DNA of 9,697 nt from an uncultured Eubacteriales bacterium (GTDB lineage: Bacteria; Bacillota; Clostridia; Oscillospirales; Oscillospiraceae): positions 1-9,697 of the forward strand of contig URQA01000093.1 of assembly GCA_900549885.1 (NCBI GenBank), read 5' to 3'. This document shows, piece by piece, positions 6,501 through 9,697 of this stretch (the first letter of the stretch is position 1; the number at the start of each line of letters is the position of its first letter). Under the pieces are notes generated by a model that searched no databases, had not been told where the DNA came from, and worked only from the letters and a program-made list of their open reading frames with translations. The translations under genes and the position numbers were made by a program.

Positions 6501-7883
6501 TTACAGATGCAGGACCCGGTCACAAGCCTGCTGCAAAAACTCCTGGTCATGTGTTACCACCAGCACGATGCGGCCCTGTCGGGCCAGATCCCGGATCACG
6601 CCGGACACCTCCACCATCCGGGCATAATCCAGGCCGCTGGTGGGCTCGTCAAAAATCAGCACCGGCTTTTCCGACAGCAGCGCGGTGGCCACCGCCAGCC
6701 GCTGTTTCTGTCCGCCAGAGAGCGCCATGGGGTGCCGCTCCCGAAAGGACAGCAGTTGAAGGCGATCCAGCACCTCGGCGATTTTTTCGTCCGGTGCATC
6801 CGGGGCGGATATTCGACACTCACCCCACACGCTGTCCGAAAAGAGCTGGTGGTTTACATCCTGCATCACGCAGAAGGCTGCCCGCTGCCGCTCCTTGCGT
6901 CCCAGGGGGCGGCCGTGAAGCCGGACAGTCCCTGCCTGCTCCCGCAGCAGCCCGCACAGACAGCGGGAGAGCGTGGTCTTACCCACGCCGTTGGGCCCGG
7001 TGACAGCCACTACCTCACCCGGCCGGACGGAAAAGGACAGCTCACGGAACACCGCCTCTCTTTTCTGAAAGGCGCAGGTCAGCCCCTCCACAGAGAGGCC
7101 TTCCCCGGACCCGGCCGGCTTCGCCGGTGGCAGGGTACAGGGGGCCGATGACAGCGTGCGCAGGCCCAGCCTCTCCCGTTCCTCATCAGTCAGCCGCTGA
7201 AACTCCTCACGGGTGAAGCGCCGGGACAGGCTCCCCTGCCTGATATACCATGCCTGGTCGATCAGGTCGGTAAGAAAGTAGAGTCGGTGTTCGGCAATGA
7301 CCACCGTGCGCCCCTGCCGCTTCAGACCGGCGATCTCGTCGTGAAGGCGGGCGATGGCCTCCTGATCCAGATTGGCGGTTGGCTCGTCCAGCACAAAGAT
7401 GTCCGGGCCCATGGCGTAGACCGAGCCAAAGGCCAGCAGCTGCTTTTGTCCACCAGAGAGCGAGAAGATGCTCTGCCCGCAGAGGCTCTCCAGCCCAAGG
7501 GCCTCCACGGTCTCCGCCACCCGGGCATGGATCTCTTCCGGCGGGCATCCTGCGTTCTCCAGCCCAAAGGCCAGCTCGCTGTCCGTGTCCAGATTGAAAA
7601 ACTGGGACTTGGGATTCTGGAATACCGATCCCACCTTTCGGGCCAGCTGGTGCATGGGCGTCTTGGCGGGGTCCAGGCCGTCCACCTCCACCCGTCCCTC
7701 CAGGCGGCAGCCGGGGGTAAAGGCCGGGATCAGGCCGTTGATGAGCTTGGTCACCGTAGTCTTTCCACAGCCGGAGGCACCGCACAGCAGGACACATTCG
7801 CCCGGCCGGATGGCGGCGTTCAGGCCGGCCAGGGTCTCCCGGGAGCCGTCATAACCAAAGGAAACATACTCAAATGAGATCAT
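6501..7883 (-). CDS. Fused double ATPase of an energy-coupling-factor (ECF) transporter
   Basis: A 460-residue cytoplasmic protein made of two ABC ATPase domains in tandem. Domain 1 has Walker A GASGCGKTT (35-43), Q-loop Q89, signature LSGGQ (142-146), Walker B IFVLDE (162-167) and H199. Domain 2 has Walker A GPNGVGKTT (296-304), Q341, LSGGQ (388-392), Walker B VLIFDE (408-413) and H445. A linker of about 60 residues joins them. Both sites look catalytically complete. It lacks membrane helices, which together with a T and an S gene immediately upstream defines an ECF importer. The start ATG has AAGGAGG 9 bases upstream and lies 14 bases after the T gene stop. It powers uptake by coupling through the T component. 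Confidence 0.95.
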   Translation of the reverse strand: MISFEYVSFGYDGSRETLAGLNAAIRPGECVLLCGASGCGKTTVTKLINGLIPAFTPGCRLEGRVEVDGLDPAKTPMHQLARKVGSVFQNPKSQFFNLDTDSELAFGLENAGCPPEEIHARVAETVEALGLESLCGQSIFSLSGGQKQLLAFGSVYAMGPDIFVLDEPTANLDQEAIARLHDEIAGLKRQGRTVVIAEHRLYFLTDLIDQAWYIRQGSLSRRFTREEFQRLTDEERERLGLRTLSSAPCTLPPAKPAGSGEGLSVEGLTCAFQKREAVFRELSFSVRPGEVVAVTGPNGVGKTTLSRCLCGLLREQAGTVRLHGRPLGRKERQRAAFCVMQDVNHQLFSDSVWGECRISAPDAPDEKIAEVLDRLQLLSFRERHPMALSGGQKQRLAVATALLSEKPVLIFDEPTSGLDYARMVEVSGVIRDLARQGRIVLVVTHDQEFLQQACDRVLHL

Positions 7884-7897
7884 TCCGAGGGTCCTCC

Positions 7898-8563
7898 TTA
7901 TTGTACCACAAATGACAGCGCCAGCAACACAAGGCCCGCCGCCATCCCGGCCAGGTCCACCGGGGACAGCCGCAGGAAGACGGCGCTTGTCTTAGGCGCG
8001 GGGTCCTCAATTCCCCGGGTCACCGCCGCTGCGGAGAGCTCCTCCGCCGTCTCGGTGGCGGACACCATCAGAGGTATCACCGTGCCCTCCAGTCGGGCCA
8101 GCCCCCGGACATCCCGCAACTTCATGGCGTCCCGGATATAGCCCATCTCCTCCCGGATAGCGGGGAAGTATCGCAGAGTCACCGAGACGGCCACGATCAG
8201 CCGCTGGGGAACACGGAGCTGGCGCAGTCCCACGATGAAATACCGCAGAGGCGTACATTTCAGCATCAGCGATCCGGTCATCAGGCACGGAAACATCCGG
8301 CGGGCGTAGGTGGTAAAAACGGTAAAGCTGGTGGCGATAATCTTGGGAGAGGCGGGCAGGATGTACTGCTGAAAGAGCAGTAGGGCACAATAGCCCACCG
8401 CCCATTTGACCGCCATGGAATACTTCCCGTGGGCAGCCATCAGGAGCAGCAGCAGGCCGACCAGTGCCAGCTCCAGCCACAGGGTATGGGGGCGGAAGGC
8501 GATGATATTGGCGGCCACCAGAAGCCACAGGCCGGCCCGTGGGTCAAAGATGCGCCGCTCCAT
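7898..8563 (-). CDS. ECF transporter T component (transmembrane coupling protein, CbiQ/EcfT-like)
   Basis: A 221-residue membrane protein with hydrophobic segments near 12-24, 29-45, 52-70, 105-130 and 202-219. The cytoplasmic coupling region contains LRDVRGLARLEG (149-160) and SATETAEELSAAAVTRGIE (168-186). The AAVTRGI stretch corresponds to the Ala-Arg-Gly coupling motif that contacts the ATPases in EcfT/CbiQ proteins. I start at ATG 8563, one base after the S component stop. A TTG at 8641 is in frame but would overlap the S gene by about 77 bases and lacks support. No strong ribosome binding site is seen, so translational coupling to the S gene is likely. Confidence 0.9.
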   Translation of the reverse strand: MERRIFDPRAGLWLLVAANIIAFRPHTLWLELALVGLLLLLMAAHGKYSMAVKWAVGYCALLLFQQYILPASPKIIATSFTVFTTYARRMFPCLMTGSLMLKCTPLRYFIVGLRQLRVPQRLIVAVSVTLRYFPAIREEMGYIRDAMKLRDVRGLARLEGTVIPLMVSATETAEELSAAAVTRGIEDPAPKTSAVFLRLSPVDLAGMAAGLVLLALSFVVQ

Positions 8564-8564
8564 C

Positions 8565-9170
8565 TCAGACAAGGCCTGCCTTTTCAAAGTGCTTGCGGAA
8601 CATGGCCCGGGCGATAAAGCCGCCAATGATCGCGCCCACAACAGGGGCCAGGAACAGCACCACCAGCATGGAGCTGGACGACAGTGCCGCCAGGGTGTTC
8701 ACATAGTCTGCGGGCATCCCCTGTTCCGTGATCTGCCGCAGGAAGTCCTCCCGCATCAGCCAGATGGGCAGCGGAGAGCCCACCATGCCCAGGGAGAACA
8801 GGACGAAGGACACAAGGTTTCCCCGGATGCTGGTATAATGGGTACAGCCACGGACCAGTTCCCCCAGGCCGCAGGCAATGACAAAGGAGACCAGGATTAC
8901 CGGGGTGAACTGGCCGGTGACGAAGTAGATCAGCCCGGTGATAAGGCCCATCAGCAGGACTGAACCCACCTTCTGCACCTTGGCGCACATCATCAGGTAT
9001 GGGATGCCGGTGAACAGGGCGATAAAGCCCGGCATCAAAATCCATAGCAGCGGGTGTAGCCCGCCCAGGAGCATAAAGGCAAAGTTTATGGCAAAGTAGA
9101 TGGCGGAGAAGATTCCCACGGTGATGACATCCCTGCCGCCCATTCCGCGGCGGCTGTTTGATCCAGACAT
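8565..9170 (-). CDS. ECF transporter S component, Trep_Strep/MptD-like substrate-binding membrane protein
   Basis: A 201-residue, strongly hydrophobic protein with about five to six membrane segments (roughly 15-36, 40-63, 68-86, 89-106, 118-140, 165-188). The start DVITVGIFSAIYFAINFAF and HPLLWILMPGFIALFTGIPY resemble the Trep_Strep family of putative ECF S components (also called MptD), which I recognise by pattern. It is the part expected to bind the solute. ATG 9170 is chosen because AAGGAG lies 8 bases upstream. An in-frame ATG at 9230, with GAGGG before it, would add 20 polar residues and cannot be fully excluded. First gene of the unit. Relatives in streptococci and lactobacilli have been linked to heme uptake; the substrate here is unknown. 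Confidence 0.88.
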   Translation of the reverse strand: MSGSNSRRGMGGRDVITVGIFSAIYFAINFAFMLLGGLHPLLWILMPGFIALFTGIPYLMMCAKVQKVGSVLLMGLITGLIYFVTGQFTPVILVSFVIACGLGELVRGCTHYTSIRGNLVSFVLFSLGMVGSPLPIWLMREDFLRQITEQGMPADYVNTLAALSSSSMLVVLFLAPVVGAIIGGFIARAMFRKHFEKAGLV

Positions 9171-9187
9171 AGCACACACTCCTTCTT

Positions 9188-9205
9188 GGTTAGATAATGC
9201 TAACC
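9188..9205. promoter_or_regulatory. Perfect dyad between promoter and ECF S gene, candidate metalloregulator operator
   Basis: GGTTAGATAATGCTAACC has exact 6-bp arms around a 6-base centre and sits just upstream of the S gene ribosome binding site. GGTTAG and CTAACC are also the core arms of the DtxR/IdeR box (TTAGGTTAGNCTAACCTAA), although there they are one base apart. A repressor here could block the operon. The octamer CGGTTAGC also occurs before the ABC pair. Confidence 0.5.
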
Positions 9206-9221
9206 GTTTGAATAAAGAATT

Positions 9222-9236
9222 GGACGCCATGCGTCC
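9222..9236. repeat. Small perfect inverted repeat in the ECF leader
   Basis: GGACGC and GCGTCC flank a 3-base centre. In the predicted mRNA the arms would form a short stem with AUG in the loop, and this AUG is in frame with the S gene. It may be an operator or a leader stem that affects the choice of start; no function is shown. Confidence 0.4.
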
Positions 9237-9250
9237 CTCAACATTGCATT

Positions 9251-9279
9251 ATTTTAGCGAAAAGAAATCGTTCTGTCCG
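9251..9279 (-). promoter_or_regulatory. Predicted activator-dependent promoter of the ECF-araC genes
   Basis: On the minus strand the -35 is CGGACA (plus 9274-9279), the spacer is 17 bases and the -10 is TAAAAT (plus 9251-9256). The predicted start point is near 9244, leaving a leader of about 70 bases. The arrangement is the same as at 5471-5499. Confidence 0.6.
9254..9270. promoter_or_regulatory. Shared 17-base motif, copy in the ECF promoter
   Basis: The plus strand reads TTAGCGAAAAGAAATCG, matching the motif at 5446-5462 at 15 of 17 positions in the opposite orientation. It covers the spacer and part of the -10, so a bound protein would block RNA polymerase. It is a candidate repressor site. 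Confidence 0.5.
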
Positions 9280-9313
9280 CTCCATATAGACGATTATGCT
9301 CTGTTTGGACAGA
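9276..9313 (-). promoter_or_regulatory. Conserved 38-base activator block, copy before the ECF genes
   Basis: This block aligns without gaps to 5496-5533, with identical TCCGCTCC, CGAT and GTTTGGACAGA elements at identical spacing. It abuts and overlaps the weak -35, the usual place for an AraC-family activator. The CTGTCC...GGACAG dyad seen in the other copy is not complete here; only the GTTTGGACAGA half is kept. Confidence 0.6.
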
Positions 9314-9356
9314 CTTTTGTGAAAGCGGCGGGCTATTGTGATCTTGACTCAGATAG

Positions 9357-9393
9357 AAAAACGCAGTTACCCATAGAGGATAACTGCGTTTTT
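9357..9393 (-). terminator. Intrinsic terminator after the right-hand response regulator, probably bidirectional
   Basis: AAAAACGCAGTTA and its exact reverse complement form a 13-bp stem around an 11-base loop, with a T-run on both strands. It begins 19 bases after the stop of the response regulator gene and separates that gene from the ECF promoter region. Confidence 0.9.
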
Positions 9394-9412
9394 TCGGAAA
9401 AGGCTTCTCAGG

Positions 9413-9697
9413 TTATGGAGGCAGCTCGAACTTATAGCCGCTGTGGGGTACCGTGCGGATGGGGTTGCCCGGCCCCATCTTCCGGCGGAGCTGGCTGATG
9501 ATGTTGGCCACGGCCGCGCCGCAATGCTCCGGGAACTCGTGCCATACGGCCTCGTAGATCTGTTCCTGCGTGAAGACCCAGCCAGGGCGCCGGGCCAGGT
9601 AGGCCAGCGTAAAGAACTCCAGATGCGTGAGGTGCAGGGAGCGGCCCCGCCACTTTACCGTCTGCTTGCGCAGGTGCAGCTCCAGGCCGGGAAAGGT
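9413..9697 (-). CDS. OmpR/PhoB-type response regulator, C-terminal DNA-binding domain (N-terminus beyond window)
   Basis: The last 94 residues of a protein entering from the right edge. They form a winged-helix domain: LHLTHLEFFTLAYLARRPG (21-39), then FTQEQIYEAVW (42-52), the recognition helix region AVANIISQLRRKMG (62-75) and the wing IRTVPHSGYKFELPP. This is the usual C-terminal layout of OmpR/PhoB regulators. The receiver domain and any kinase partner are outside the window. Codon use is GC-rich like the transport operon. The terminator at 9357-9393 ends its transcript, so it is probably a separate unit; whether it has anything to do with the uptake genes cannot be told. Confidence 0.9.
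   Translation of the reverse strand, partial: TFPGLELHLRKQTVKWRGRSLHLTHLEFFTLAYLARRPGWVFTQEQIYEAVWHEFPEHCGAAVANIISQLRRKMGPGNPIRTVPHSGYKFELPP

Noticed and set aside
5542..6627. 361-codon open frame on the plus strand
   Set aside because: Antisense to the AraC-type gene, whose helix-turn-helix motifs and start signals are clear.
9188..9236. Riboswitch or T-box in the ECF leader
   Set aside because: The predicted leader is only about 70 bases and shows just two short dyads, with no recognisable riboswitch core or terminator/antiterminator pair.
1..9697. CRISPR array, tRNA, rRNA or insertion sequence
   Set aside because: No regularly spaced repeats, tRNA-like cloverleaf, rRNA-like sequence, or transposase with terminal inverted repeats was seen.

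Overview
The window looks like chromosome of a moderately GC-rich Firmicute, most likely a gut clostridium of the Oscillospiraceae type. This is inferred from GC-rich codon use, strong AGGAGG-type ribosome binding sites, tight gene spacing and the protein families present; no marker gene settles it. All convincing genes lie on the minus strand, so the biology reads from right to left.

Right to left: (i) 9697-9413 is the C-terminal DNA-binding domain of an OmpR-type response regulator, cut by the window edge and closed by a strong terminator at 9357-9393. (ii) 9356-9171 is a dense control region. (iii) 9170-1495 is a seven-gene unit: an ECF S component of the Trep_Strep/MptD type, an ECF T component, a fused double ECF ATPase, a PchR/YbtA-like AraC regulator, two exporter-fold ABC half-transporters (a likely heterodimer) and a DtxR/MntR-family metalloregulator. 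Genes are separated by 1-14 bases or overlap by 4, except for a 123-base gap with a second promoter before the ABC pair. A perfect 16-bp hairpin at 1411-1446 closes the unit. (iv) 1277-567 is an orphan OmpR-type regulator with a degenerate receiver and no normal start codon. (v) 566-1 is AT-richer, gene-poor DNA with possible remnants and the start of a small unrecognised protein, suggestive of mobile-element material.

The unit resembles known metal-chelate or heme uptake loci. Exporter-fold pairs of the YbtPQ/IrtAB type import iron-siderophores, and ECF genes next to ABC half-transporters occur in the streptococcal sia heme locus. An AraC activator and a DtxR-family regulator fit that role. 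The substrate is not shown by the sequence.

The most striking observation is regulatory. The leaders of the ECF genes and of the ABC pair share a 38-base block (27 identical positions by hand alignment), each followed at exactly the same distance by a weak -35, a 17-base spacer and a good -10. A second shared 17-base motif lies over the -10 in one promoter and just after the predicted start point in the other. Together they suggest a two-promoter regulon run by the cluster's own AraC activator and its own DtxR-type repressor.
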